From Kribbella antiqua (GTDB lineage Bacteria; Actinomycetota; Actinomycetes; Propionibacteriales; Kribbellaceae), in the NCBI RefSeq assembly GCF_004345665.1, contig NZ_SLWR01000020.1, positions 1 through 64,000 on the forward strand: a stretch of DNA of 64,000 nt. The letters run 5' to 3'. A program made the translations under genes and the position numbers. Positions 7,572-17,802 of this stretch are shown here, piece after piece (position 1 is the first letter of the stretch; each line of letters begins with the position of its first letter). The notes below the pieces were generated by a model, which made no database searches, had not been told where the DNA came from, and was given only the letters and a program-made list of their open reading frames with translations.

Positions 7572-10490
7572 TTACTTGGTGCCGAAGACCTGGAGTTCGG
7601 TCATGTCGGTGAAGGTGCAGCCGCCGAAGGCGCCGGCGGGGCAGTTGTTGGCGAAGTCGGGGACCTGCGGGCTGAGCATCCAGAACCGCACGTACTGGAC
7701 CCCGGTGGCGTTGCCGGTCGGGGCGACCAGGTTGTACTTGCCCCGGTTGGCCGCGGTGAACTCGCCCTCCGCCGCCGTCGCCCAGGTGGTGCCGTCGGCC
7801 GACGTCTCGATCCGGTACTTGCCGGTCGAGGCGCTGCCCGGGTCACCACAGGTGTTCGACGGGTCGACGTTGAACGCGCTGATGGTCACCGTCGCCGGCA
7901 GCTTGACGTCCACGTGCTTCGGGACCATCACGTTGGTCGGCGTACCCGCGTTGTCGCCGGTCGTGCTTCCCCAGCCCGTGCCCTGGGCGTTGTCGATCGC
8001 ACCGCCCGGCCCACAGCCGAAGTCGCTGTAGTCCGGCCCGTTGAAGTCGACCACCGAACCACCGCCGGAGGCGGAGGCCCAGTTCCGGCGCGGGGCGAAG
8101 TTCGCCTTGACGCCGGAGCTGACCTTGACCGACTGGACGATCAGCTCGTAGCCCGGAGCGGCCACGACGACCTTCGGGTAGGTGCCCGGGGCAACACCGG
8201 TGATGGTGTACTTGCCGGTCGCATCGGTGGCGTCGGAGTAGTCACCCGCATAGCCGGAGGCGTGACCACCGATGTAGACCAGCGCGCCGGCCACCGGAGC
8301 ACCGGTGTCCTTGTCCGTCACGGTCCCGGACAGCGTGGTGGTCGCACCCGTCGGCGGCTTGTGGAAGTCCTCCGCCGGGTAGGCGTCGCCGCCGTCGACG
8401 ACACCGGCGTACCAGCCCATGCCGCGGTTGGCGAAGACGGTCCAGATGATGCCGGCGTTCTTGCCGCCGCTGGCGACCAGGTCGGCCTGCACGATCGCGT
8501 TGCGCATGTCGAGCATGGTCGGGTCGTTCGGCGACAGCTCCATCGCGCGGGTGATCAGGCTCAGCGCGTAGCTCCGGCCGAACCGCTCGCGCAGGTCCCA
8601 CAGGGTCTGCGCCCAGACCTCACCGGAGGCGTGCACCTCCGGCGTACCGCCGATGGTCGGGAAGTCGCCGTAGGTGTAGCCGCCCTTCGAACCGTCCGGC
8701 TGGATGCAGTTCGGGCTGACGGCCTTGACCCGGCAGTCGATCGCCTGGGTACGGAACAGCTCACCGTGGCTGACGTACTTGCCCTCGAGGACCTCGCCCG
8801 GAGCGGTGGTGTCCGTCTCCAGGTTGTGCGAGACCAGGTAGTCCATCGCGTAGAAGTCGCTCCACGCCTCGCCCATCGAGCCGGCCTGGATGCTGTTCAG
8901 CGTCGAGTTGCCGGTGGCGTCGACGACCAGGCGGTTGGACAGACCGTGGGTGTACTCGTGGTAGAGGATGCTCGCGTCGTTCGCGGAGCTGCTCGGCACG
9001 TACGGGTCCTGCTCGTCGGTCGCGCCCGGCTGGTGGAACAGGTACATCTGCATGGTCGGCGGGGTGCCGTCCGGCGGGGTGGACATGTTCGCGTTGTCCA
9101 CGTGGTTGGCGTCCGGACCGCCGTCGGCGCCGGTGGCCGCGCCGTCCAGCGCGTTGAGCAGCACCGGGTCGCCGCCCGCGGCGTCGAACGAGCCGGCCGC
9201 CGGGGTGAAGCTGATCGGCGGCTTGGCCAGCCAGTCGTGGAAGTTGCTGGCCAGGTAGAACGCGTTGGTGACGTCCTGGTTCATGTTCGTCTTCCAGGAG
9301 TCCGGCTTCGCCGGGTCCCAGGTGCAGATGAACGACGTCGAGCAGAACTTCGACGCGCTCTGGAACGGCACCAGCTTGTACTCCGCGCCGATCTTGGTGC
9401 CCGGCACCTTGACCGTCTCACCGGCGTTCGGCTGGTTGTCGTCGTTGATGTCCGCCCAGGCGGCGACCGAGGTGCCATCGAGCAGGGTCTTCGCGTTCTT
9501 CGGCAGCCACTTGTTGTAGATCAGGTTCTCCACCCGCTGGGTGCCACCCTTGGCCGCACCCGGGTAGTTGTCCTGTACGAGCGCGTCGCCGTTGCCCTCG
9601 CTGGACAGGTCCTTGCGGTAGAGCAGGCCGCCGGTCTGGGCGTCGATGACGTGCGTGTAGATCTTCATGCCGCCGGCGTTGACGTACGTCATCCAGCCCT
9701 TGCGCAGGCCGTCGGCGGTGTGGAACCAGACCTGCTTGGCGGTGTCGCCGTTGCTCCACTTCACGCTGGTGCCGGCGGTCTTCGCGGTCGCGGACTTCGC
9801 CGTACCGCCGATATCCTCGGCGGCCGTGGTCCGGGCCTTGTCGGCGCTGACCGCGGGAGCGGCGGAGCGAGCCTGAGCCTGGGAGGTGAGGCCGGCCACC
9901 GGAGCGCCCATGACCGAGATCAGCTGGCCGTTCTTGGTGACGTTGGCCTTCAGTCCGTTGCCGAACACCTCGATCCCGTCGACCTCCTGGGACCAGAAGA
10001 TGTGGTGGGTGCCGAGATCGTCGACGTAGTCCTTGCGCAGCTTCAGAGTGCCGAGGTCGGCGTCGGACAGCTTGAAGACCTCGGGGTGCGCCTTGACGTA
10101 GGCCAGGGCGATGTCCTTGGCCTTCTTGGCGCTCTTGCCGGTCAGGAAACCGTCCAGCTTGGTCACCTGGGCCGGAGTACCGGTGTTCGGGTCGAGTTCG
10201 ACGACGCCCTGGGTACCGAGCGAGTTGCGGAACTTCTCCGAGGCGGCGGACTCCTTGCCGGCCACCTTGGCGGCGCGGTTGTAGGTGGTCCGGGCGCTCG
10301 GCGTCCGGGCGTCGAAGTTGCCCTTCCGTTCCTTGCTCGCGGCCTTCTCGGCCTGGGCGGCCTTACCCTGAGGCTTCGGGTCGGCAGTCTGCGCGGCCGT
10401 GGCACCGCCGGCGGCGGTCACGACCAGAACAGTCGCAGCGGAGACGGCAGTGACTGCCAGGAGCCCCCGCCCTCTGCGTGATGTGGTCAC
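7572..10490 (-). CDS. Secreted M36 (fungalysin/FTP-type) metallopeptidase with accessory domains
   Basis: 972 residues, exported. Residues 1-33 are a Sec signal peptide. An FTP/PepSY-type propeptide follows (about 70-290). The M36 catalytic domain has the zinc motif HEYTH at 511-515 (ligands H511 and H515, catalytic E512) and the later glutamate in GEAWSDFYAMDY. After about residue 715 comes a carboxypeptidase-regulatory-like beta domain (TLSGTVTDKDTGAPVAGALV), then a C-terminal F5/8-type discoidin-like domain (about 810-972). M36 enzymes are zymogens that cleave proteins outside the cell. A lone gene with its own terminator, it is likely a degradative exoenzyme. Confidence 0.92.
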   Translation of the reverse strand: MTTSRRGRGLLAVTAVSAATVLVVTAAGGATAAQTADPKPQGKAAQAEKAASKERKGNFDARTPSARTTYNRAAKVAGKESAASEKFRNSLGTQGVVELDPNTGTPAQVTKLDGFLTGKSAKKAKDIALAYVKAHPEVFKLSDADLGTLKLRKDYVDDLGTHHIFWSQEVDGIEVFGNGLKANVTKNGQLISVMGAPVAGLTSQAQARSAAPAVSADKARTTAAEDIGGTAKSATAKTAGTSVKWSNGDTAKQVWFHTADGLRKGWMTYVNAGGMKIYTHVIDAQTGGLLYRKDLSSEGNGDALVQDNYPGAAKGGTQRVENLIYNKWLPKNAKTLLDGTSVAAWADINDDNQPNAGETVKVPGTKIGAEYKLVPFQSASKFCSTSFICTWDPAKPDSWKTNMNQDVTNAFYLASNFHDWLAKPPISFTPAAGSFDAAGGDPVLLNALDGAATGADGGPDANHVDNANMSTPPDGTPPTMQMYLFHQPGATDEQDPYVPSSSANDASILYHEYTHGLSNRLVVDATGNSTLNSIQAGSMGEAWSDFYAMDYLVSHNLETDTTAPGEVLEGKYVSHGELFRTQAIDCRVKAVSPNCIQPDGSKGGYTYGDFPTIGGTPEVHASGEVWAQTLWDLRERFGRSYALSLITRAMELSPNDPTMLDMRNAIVQADLVASGGKNAGIIWTVFANRGMGWYAGVVDGGDAYPAEDFHKPPTGATTTLSGTVTDKDTGAPVAGALVYIGGHASGYAGDYSDATDATGKYTITGVAPGTYPKVVVAAPGYELIVQSVKVSSGVKANFAPRRNWASASGGGSVVDFNGPDYSDFGCGPGGAIDNAQGTGWGSTTGDNAGTPTNVMVPKHVDVKLPATVTISAFNVDPSNTCGDPGSASTGKYRIETSADGTTWATAAEGEFTAANRGKYNLVAPTGNATGVQYVRFWMLSPQVPDFANNCPAGAFGGCTFTDMTELQVFGTK

Positions 10491-10710
10491 AGCAACGCTC
10501 CATGGAGTTGTGTGCGCGGGTCGCCCTCCACGACCCGTCCGGGGCTGACCTTAAGGCCCGGAGCAGGTCTGCGGAAGGAAAATCACCGGAATGACGTGGA
10601 GACGAGGGTTGTCCTTCGTGCCCGGAAGAGTACTAGCAGTGACACCAGAATGGTGACACCCAGCCACCAAGTGGCCGCTCTGAGTGTCGCCGAAATGGCA
10701 GCGGGCAGGA

Positions 10711-10744
10711 GTGCCAACCCCACGAAGGGGGGCGGGGTTGGCAC
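10711..10744. terminator. Hairpin between the two peptidase genes
   Basis: GTGCCAACCCC (10711-10721) pairs perfectly with GGGGTTGGCAC (10734-10744). It is one of two stem-loops in the 324-bp gap between the S53 stop and the M36 start; the rest of the gap shows no gene. Confidence 0.55.
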
Positions 10745-10755
10745 TACCTGCCCCT

Positions 10756-10794
10756 GAACGGACGGACCCCTATCGCGGCGGGGTCCGCCCGTTC
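10756..10794 (-). terminator. Terminator of the S53 peptidase gene
   Basis: GAACGGACGGACCCC (10756-10770) pairs with GGGGTCCGCCCGTTC (10780-10794) with one G-T wobble. It lies 20 bp beyond the minus-strand stop codon. Confidence 0.8.
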
Positions 10795-10813
10795 GCTCAG
10801 AAGGCGCCTGTGG

Positions 10814-12010
10814 CTAGAAGGCGCCGGCGCCGTTCGGCGTACCGAGACCGGTCGGGCCGTCCCAGCCGGTACGGGCGTTGCACCACTGGGTGGTCGGGCA
10901 GCTCCCGTTGCTGCCGCTCGTCACGTCGAACAGCGAGCCCGGGTGCGCGTAGGGCAGCGCGTTCGCGTAACCGCTGGTGTTGCCGGACAGCGCGTACACC
11001 GAGGCGATGATCGGGGCAGCCTCACTCGTGCCGCCGAACTGCGCCCAGGTCGACGCCGTCTTGCTGGTCGGGTAGTAGATCGCCATGCCGCCCTTGCCCG
11101 GGTCGGCAGCAGCGGACACGTCCGCCATCGCCCGCTTCGCACAGCCGGTGTCGAAGCTCGCGGCCGCACTCAGCGCGGTGTTGTACGTCGAGCAGCCCGA
11201 GCCGGCGCCGTCCCAGACGGACTCGCTCCAGCCCCGAGAGTTGCTGGCGGCAACAAGCGACGTACCGCCGACAGCCGTCGTGTACGACGAGGAGGCCGGG
11301 TAGCTGCCGCCCTGGTAGCCGTTGTCACCGGTGGATGCGGTGACGGCGATGCCCGGGTGGTTGTAGTAGGTGCCGTACGTCGAGTCCGCGGCGTCGCCAC
11401 CGCCGTAGCTGTTGGAGATCGCGACCACGCCGGCCTGCTTGGACGCCGTCACGACAGCCGTACCGAGGTCGGCGAAGCTGGCGGAGTTGGCCTGAACGAC
11501 CACGATCTTGGCGTCCGGAGCCGCGGCTGATACCGCGTCGACGTCGAGTGCCTGCTCACCGGCCCAGCCGGCGTTGAAGCGTGGCAGCGACGTACCGCCG
11601 GTCTGGTTGATGATCCGCAGGCAGCCGTTGGCGACCGTGCACGCCGACAGGCCAAACTGGGACCGGTAGACGCCCAGGTCGCGCTCCAGGTTCGGGTAGC
11701 CGTAGGCGTCGACGATCGCGACCGTACGGCCGTTCGCGCTGAGCCCGTTCAGTTTGTAGGCGTCCCGCAGGCCGGACGGGGTGAGGCCGGTGGAGGGCGG
11801 GGTGGTGGAGGCCGGCACGACACCCTTGTCGTTCACCAGCTTGTACGCGTAGCAGCTTGCGGTGTGCGGCGCTGTCGAGGTCGAGCAGACCTTGACTGCG
11901 TGCTTGCCGGCCGCGTACGGCGTCGGGGCCGCGGCGGCCCCTTGGGCTGTCAGTCCTGCGACGGCTAGTGCGCCGACGCCCAGGGCGGACACGAGAATCC
12001 GTTGCTTCAA
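10814..12010 (-). CDS. Secreted S53 (sedolisin) family peptidase
   Basis: 398 residues from TTG 12010, which follows a GAGGAG ribosome site and opens a textbook signal peptide (KQRILVSALGVGALAVAGLTA); longer starts lack both. Sedolisins use a Ser-Glu-Asp triad. E152 and D156 lie in AGEQALDVDAV, the oxyanion Asp in TASTGDNG (D229) and the nucleophile in GGTSEAAP (S329). The C-terminus carries the calcium-site pattern DVTSGSNG and GWDGPTGLG. There is no long pro-domain, so this is a short form as in several actinomycete secreted proteases. A likely exoprotease, beside the M36 enzyme. Confidence 0.9.
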   Translation of the reverse strand: MKQRILVSALGVGALAVAGLTAQGAAAAPTPYAAGKHAVKVCSTSTAPHTASCYAYKLVNDKGVVPASTTPPSTGLTPSGLRDAYKLNGLSANGRTVAIVDAYGYPNLERDLGVYRSQFGLSACTVANGCLRIINQTGGTSLPRFNAGWAGEQALDVDAVSAAAPDAKIVVVQANSASFADLGTAVVTASKQAGVVAISNSYGGGDAADSTYGTYYNHPGIAVTASTGDNGYQGGSYPASSSYTTAVGGTSLVAASNSRGWSESVWDGAGSGCSTYNTALSAAASFDTGCAKRAMADVSAAADPGKGGMAIYYPTSKTASTWAQFGGTSEAAPIIASVYALSGNTSGYANALPYAHPGSLFDVTSGSNGSCPTTQWCNARTGWDGPTGLGTPNGAGAF

Positions 12011-12145
12011 CAGAACTCCTCGAGCTGGGCAGGCCCGTCCCCGAAACGTCTCGGTCGGGATCTTCACGGTCGGGGGCGGAACCGGCGTGAGTTGGTGCAA
12101 GGATCGTCCGCCCGGCGCGACGTTCGAAGCCAGCGATCGGGACCC

Positions 12146-12157
12146 TGACAAATGTCA
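12146..12157. promoter_or_regulatory. Palindrome upstream of the S53 gene
   Basis: TGACAAATGTCA has two perfect 5-bp arms around AA. It lies 136 bp before the S53 start in a 252-bp gap without a gene. A regulator site is possible; nothing else supports it. Confidence 0.3.
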
Positions 12158-12262
12158 TGGCTCAGGCTGTGACAACCGAACCGGCAGGGCCTGGTTTTCC
12201 GCGTCCTGACGGCAAATTCGGGCGCCGTGACAACGGTGAAGGATTCCCCGTGACTTCCGGCG

Positions 12263-12649
12263 TCAGGCGTCTCGGACCTGGGCGGCGGCTTCCTGATAGG
12301 CGTCCGCAGCGCGGTTGAAGTAGTCGAAGAGCACGGCGCGTTCCTTGTCCGAGTAGCCCGCGAGGAGTTCACCGAGCTTCCTGCGCGCGGGCGCCATCAC
12401 CCGGTCGAGTTGGGCGGGCCGCCCGGTGGGTTCGACGAGGATCTTGCGACGGTCACCGGGCGCGGGCGTACGTCGTACGTACTCGTGCTCCTCGAGACGG
12501 TCGATGAGGCGGGTCGTCGGGCCGGTGGTCAGGCCTGTGCGGGAGCCCAGTTCACCAGGGGTCATCGGGCCGGTCAGCTCGAGGATGTTCAGCGCGTAGA
12601 GGTCCGACGCGTTGAGATCGCAGGCCTTCGCGCTCGTCTGCGCGTGCAT
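12263..12649 (-). pseudogene. MarR-family regulator, N-terminally truncated
   Basis: The frame encodes a MarR winged helix (LNASDLYALNILELTGPMTP, then GLTTGPTTRLIDRLEEHEYV and DRRKILVEPTG) and the C-terminal helix. The first dimerisation helix is missing: homology stops at MHAQTSAKACDLN, right where the oppositely oriented SnoaL-like remnant begins. An ATG at 12649 could still give a 128-residue product, but upstream sequence belongs to the other gene and no promoter is evident. It is probably inactive or altered. Confidence 0.65.
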
Positions 12650-12659
12650 CAGCACCGGC

Positions 12660-12929
12660 GCCCACCAGGCCCTCTTCGACAGCTTCCTCAAGGGCACTCG
12701 GCTCTTCGTCGAGATCGACGACGTCAGGATGCTGACTGCCGATACCGCGGTCGTCGTAACCCGCGGCGAGGTCGCCAAGAAGACGCCACGCAAGCTCGGC
12801 AAAGTCGCCACCTACACGCTGGTCCGCCAAGACGGCCAATGGCTGATCGCGGCCGTCCAGAAGACCAAGCACAAGCCGCTCATGGAAGCCGTCTCCTTCA
12901 AGTTCCAGCCCGCCACCGTCCCGGCCTAG
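12660..12929 (+). pseudogene. SgcJ/EcaC-type SnoaL-like (DUF4440) protein, N-terminally truncated
   Basis: The C-terminal two thirds of an NTF2-fold SgcJ/EcaC-family protein survive: ALFDSFLKGTRL, DVRMLTADTAVVVTRGE, VATYTLVRQDGQWLIAAVQ and HKPLMEAVSF, in family order. The N-terminal helix and first strand are replaced by sequence antisense to the MarR remnant. About 90 of the usual 135-145 codons remain. An upstream TTG could open the frame, but the fold would be incomplete. The gene ends 11 bp before the next gene. Confidence 0.65.
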
Positions 12930-12939
12930 AGTCGAAGGC

Positions 12940-13497
12940 ATGTCGCTGGCCGAACGTGCACAAGCTCTGCAGGACGAAGCCCGGCGGTTGGCGGAACGGC
13001 TTGAACTACAGAGCGCCTTTCCCTGGCGGGCGCAGGTGATCGGGAGTGCGCTGTCGGGGCTGATGGTGGAGCGGGATCTTGACGTCATGTTCGACGCGCC
13101 CGATGCCACCGCTACCGCGGTCCTCGAGGGTCTGGCTGCGCTGGCCCACCGGGTCGAACTGCGCAGTGTCGACTTTCGGGATGAGCGTGGTGATCGTCGG
13201 CCGACTCCGGCGATCACCGACGAACGGTTCTACGCCGTCCTGCACACGGACCCCTGGAAGATCGACCTCACGTTCTGGCTGCATGTCGTTGAGCGGCCGC
13301 ATGTCGGGCAGGCCGAGCGGCTGCGCGATGCGCCGGAGAATCAACGGCTCACGATCCTGCGGTTGAAGGACCAGTGTCCCGAGGTCGAGAGCTCCGACAT
13401 CTACGCCGCCGTACTCGAAGACGGCGTACGCACGGTTGAGGAGTTGAAGAGTGCCGGCCGCCCGGCAACGCCACCGGACGGTCGGCACTCGCTTTAG
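12940..13497 (+). CDS. Putative nucleotidyltransferase-domain protein
   Basis: 185 residues from ATG 12940. The segment VIGSALSGLMVERDLDVMF resembles the GS-x(n)-D-x-D core of minimal nucleotidyltransferases, with a third acidic residue likely at KIDLTFW. No second domain is visible. The natural substrate, whether nucleotide, antibiotic or protein, cannot be inferred. The stop overlaps the convergent DUF779 gene by 4 nt. Confidence 0.6.
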   Translation: MSLAERAQALQDEARRLAERLELQSAFPWRAQVIGSALSGLMVERDLDVMFDAPDATATAVLEGLAALAHRVELRSVDFRDERGDRRPTPAITDERFYAVLHTDPWKIDLTFWLHVVERPHVGQAERLRDAPENQRLTILRLKDQCPEVESSDIYAAVLEDGVRTVEELKSAGRPATPPDGRHSL

Positions 13498-13877
13498 AGG
13501 AGGCCGAGCGCGGCGGACTCCTGGTCGGTGAAGACGCGGGAACGGATCAGGAAGCGGACGCCTTCGGGGGCTTCGACCGAGAAGCCACTGCCGCGGCCTT
13601 TGACCACATCGACGGTGAGCTGCGTGTGCTTCCAGTACTCGTACTGCGCCGCCGACATCCAGAACGGGATCGGCCGGACCAAACCGGCGACCACCAGGTC
13701 GCCGAGACGTACGTCCGCCGATCCAGTCTTGAACTCACCATCCGGGTAGCACATCGGCGAACTGCCGTCGCAGCAGCCGCCGGACTGGTGGAACATCAGC
13801 GGACCGTGCGTCGCGGTGAGGCGGCGAAGCAACTCCGCCGCCGCCTCGGTCAACCCAACTCGTTCGACGACCACCAT
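13494..13877 (-). CDS. DUF779 protein, aldehyde-dehydrogenase partner
   Basis: 127 residues. The family signature FHQSGGCCDGSSPMC is at residues 29-43, with adjacent cysteines that could bind metal. DUF779 genes almost always follow an acetaldehyde/aldehyde dehydrogenase gene, as here: the start is 2 nt from the dehydrogenase stop. The biochemical role is not established. Further residues (FWMSAAQYEYWKHTQLTVDV) match the family throughout. Confidence 0.85.
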   Translation of the reverse strand: MVVVERVGLTEAAAELLRRLTATHGPLMFHQSGGCCDGSSPMCYPDGEFKTGSADVRLGDLVVAGLVRPIPFWMSAAQYEYWKHTQLTVDVVKGRGSGFSVEAPEGVRFLIRSRVFTDQESAALGLL

Positions 13878-13879
13878 GC

Positions 13880-15403
<1,524 letters not shown>

Positions 15404-15450
15404 AGGTCCTCCTTCGGAAACCTGACGGTGGACCGACGATAGGAGGCACG

Positions 15451-15474
15451 ACGTTGCACGGACGTTGCAACGCG
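15451..15474. promoter_or_regulatory. ACGTTGCA direct repeat, candidate regulator site
   Basis: ACGTTGCACGG and ACGTTGCAACG lie in tandem 11 bp apart, one helical turn. The second contains the palindrome GTTGCAAC. They sit in the 78-bp divergent promoter between the dehydrogenase and its likely regulator. Confidence 0.45.
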
Positions 15475-15481
15475 GGACCGA

Positions 15482-16930
15482 GTGAGGCAGATGGACGCAC
15501 CGGAGCGGGCGCGCCGGTTGAGCGAGCTGTACGACGAGGTGCTCGGCGGCGGCCGGGTGCCGAGGGTGCCACGCCCGCTGGTCGCTGCCTCGTGGGAGCG
15601 CTCACTGGCGGCCGCCGTCGATCCTGAGCTGGACGCACCGCCCGTGGTGGTCGGTACCGACCAGGTCGAGGAGATCCGCGAGAGCCATCCGCTGCGCGCC
15701 GTACTGCCCGTGCTGCGGCAGACGTTGACGACGATCGCCGACGAGGCGTCGCACATCATGATCATCACCGACGCCCAGGGGATGATCCTCTGGCGTGAAG
15801 GCGCTGCCGACGTACGACGGCAGGCCGACCGGATCGCATTGTCCGAAGGAGCGGTGTGGTCGGAGGACCAGATCGGCACCAACGGTATGGGTACGGCGCT
15901 CGCGGTCGGGGAGCCGGTGCAAATCCACTCAGCCGAACACCTGGTCCGGCGGATCCACGAATGGACCTGTGCCGCGGCGCCGGTGCACGACCCTGACACG
16001 GGCAAGCTGATCGGCGCCGTCGACGTCTCGGGTCCGCTGCGAACCGTCCACCCGGCGATGGTCGCGTTGGTGACCGCAGCCGCCCAACTGGCAGAGGGAC
16101 AGCTACGGGTCCGGATGGCCGCGGCCGACGAACTGCTGCGGGTCCGCAACATGCGGCACCTTGTAGCCCTAGGCAACGAACCGGGCGCGCTGCTGACCCC
16201 CACCGGCCGGGTGCTCGCCGTTCAGCCACTGGAATGGTTGCCCGATCGCCTCGACGTGTCGGACGGCGCATCCCGCATCGACCTCGGCGACGGCCGCGAA
16301 GGCGTCGTCGAACAACTCGACGAAGGCTTCCTGCTGCGTCTCCCCGGTACGCGGGTCCGCCGGTCCTCGTTGCGACTGAAGCTGTTCGGGCAACCGGTCG
16401 CGATCGTCGGTGGTCGCGAGATCGCCCTCACTCTGCGCCGGGCCGAAGTACTCGCACTGCTTCTCCTCCACCCGTCCGGCCTCACCGCCGAGCAACTGAT
16501 GCTTCAGCTGTACGGCGACGAAGGCAACCCGACGACCGTACGCGCGGAGATGCATCGACTGCGCAATTTGGTCGGCAGTGGAGTGCTCGACACGAAGCCG
16601 TACCGGATCATCGCCGAGGTCTCCGGCGACATCACCGACGTACGAAAGGCTCTGCGGGACGGCGACCTCGCCACGGCCCTCGAGCTCTACACCGGTCCGC
16701 TGCTCGAACGCTCCGACGCTCCCGCCCTGCGCACCGAACGGGACGAACTCGATGCGACCTTGCGCCGCGCCGTACTCGACTCGACCGACGCGGACCTGCT
16801 CTGGCAATTCGCCCAGACCCCGACAGGAGCAGAGGATCTGGAGATCTTCGAAGCTCTCGTCGCCGTACTCCCACCGGCCGACCACCGCCGCGCCGCTGTC
16901 ACTGCCCGCCTCCATCGCCTGTCCGACTAG
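15482..16930 (+). CDS. GAF-domain transcriptional regulator (AcoR-like sensor, no AAA+ domain)
   Basis: 482 residues; GTG 15482 or ATG 15491 are both possible starts. Residues about 60-215 are a GAF sensor of the AcoR type (ITDAQGMILWREG, LSEGAVWSEDQIGTNGMGTA, GAVDVSGP). The C-terminal half lacks the sigma-54 AAA+ module. It instead has a winged-helix region (LRRAEVLALLLLHPSGLT, AEMHRLRNLVG) and a helical tail resembling BTAD-type regulators. This architecture is typical of actinomycetes and activates the adjacent aldehyde dehydrogenase. The ligand is unknown. Confidence 0.85.
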   Translation: MRQMDAPERARRLSELYDEVLGGGRVPRVPRPLVAASWERSLAAAVDPELDAPPVVVGTDQVEEIRESHPLRAVLPVLRQTLTTIADEASHIMIITDAQGMILWREGAADVRRQADRIALSEGAVWSEDQIGTNGMGTALAVGEPVQIHSAEHLVRRIHEWTCAAAPVHDPDTGKLIGAVDVSGPLRTVHPAMVALVTAAAQLAEGQLRVRMAAADELLRVRNMRHLVALGNEPGALLTPTGRVLAVQPLEWLPDRLDVSDGASRIDLGDGREGVVEQLDEGFLLRLPGTRVRRSSLRLKLFGQPVAIVGGREIALTLRRAEVLALLLLHPSGLTAEQLMLQLYGDEGNPTTVRAEMHRLRNLVGSGVLDTKPYRIIAEVSGDITDVRKALRDGDLATALELYTGPLLERSDAPALRTERDELDATLRRAVLDSTDADLLWQFAQTPTGAEDLEIFEALVAVLPPADHRRAAVTARLHRLSD

Positions 16931-16940
16931 CCACCGTGGG

Positions 16941-16965
16941 CCGGCCGGCAACCTGATCCGGCCGG
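16941..16965. terminator. Hairpin after the GAF regulator
   Basis: CCGGCCGG (16941-16948) and CCGGCCGG (16958-16965) pair around a 9-nt loop, 10 bp past the regulator stop. Confidence 0.6.
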
Positions 16966-16977
16966 CTCGCGGTTTCG

Positions 16978-17013
16978 TCGTACGGCGGTGTCCCCGTGGC
17001 AATCGCCGTACGA
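16978..17013. terminator. Second hairpin, between convergent genes
   Basis: TCGTACGGCG (16978-16987) pairs perfectly with CGCCGTACGA (17004-17013) around 16 nt. It ends 4 bp from the stop of the minus-strand secreted gene and may serve both transcripts. Confidence 0.65.
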
Positions 17014-17016
17014 AGA

Positions 17017-17580
17017 TCACTCCCGGCCGACGAGGATCCACATGTAGTCGCGGTTCTTGGTCGGGAAGGTGGCGACCTTCGCGCTCAGTTCCTTGGTCTT
17101 CTTGCAGTCGCTGGTGGTGTAGCGCCAGCGGACCACCGTGACGCGCCAGGACTGCTTCAGCTGGTGCAGCCGGCGGATCTTCCCGGCCGGCACCTCGGCG
17201 GTGTAGGACCAGGCCTGGGACACCGAGTAGGACTTGCCGACGGTCTTGGAGTACTTGTTCTGGATCTCCGCGATCACCAGCGGAATGCTCACGCCGAGGT
17301 CGCCGGACCAGGACGAGTTCGACTCCGAGGTCGCCGTCTCGGAGTAGGTGACCCGGCCGGGCCCCTCGAGCCAGTTGCTGTAGAGATTCGTCCCGACGTA
17401 CACCTCGTGCCCATAACGCGTGTACCAGTAGACCTGCTTGGTGTCGCACTTCTTCGCGACGCCGACGGTCTCCGGACTTCCGGCCCGCATGGCCGGCGCC
17501 GCCGTCGCCGTACTCGCTCCTTGCGCCAGCAAACCGCTTGCCAGCAACGCACCCGCTACCACTGCCCTCTGAAGACGCAT
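17017..17580 (-). CDS. Secreted protein of unknown function
   Basis: 187 residues from ATG 17580, chosen because it opens a clean signal peptide (MRLQRAVVAGALLASGLLA to about residue 28). The mature part is rich in Ser, Thr, Trp and Tyr, with two cysteines (KKCDTK and TSDCKK) that could pair. It contains SYSVSQAWSYTAEVPAGK, a pattern of alternating polar and aromatic residues suggesting long beta-strands like those of aerolysin/ETX-MTX2-type proteins. That comparison is weak. It is a lone gene, convergent with the GAF regulator. Confidence 0.7.
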   Translation of the reverse strand: MRLQRAVVAGALLASGLLAQGASTATAAPAMRAGSPETVGVAKKCDTKQVYWYTRYGHEVYVGTNLYSNWLEGPGRVTYSETATSESNSSWSGDLGVSIPLVIAEIQNKYSKTVGKSYSVSQAWSYTAEVPAGKIRRLHQLKQSWRVTVVRWRYTTSDCKKTKELSAKVATFPTKNRDYMWILVGRE

Positions 17581-17802
17581 GGCCCCGCTCCCGCCAGTTC
17601 GGTGAAATGTTCCCGTTCCTGCATTCGCAGTGGTTAGAAACTTACGGAGCGGTCTAGTGAAGAGGCAAGAGATCTCCACTAACGCTCTGTGTCGATTCGT
17701 TCACAGCCGGATCACAGCGGCTGGAGTGAGACGGAACACGCGGGGCGTGATGAGGGCCGCATCGACATGACTGACCAGTAACCAACCAATAACATCGCTG
17801 GT

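Noticed and set aside
7914..10481. An 855-codon open frame antisense to the M36 peptidase gene
   Set aside because: It is made of Val/Arg/Gly/Asp-rich text with no domain, a common artefact on the opposite strand of GC-rich genes. The M36 frame has a signal peptide and zinc motif.
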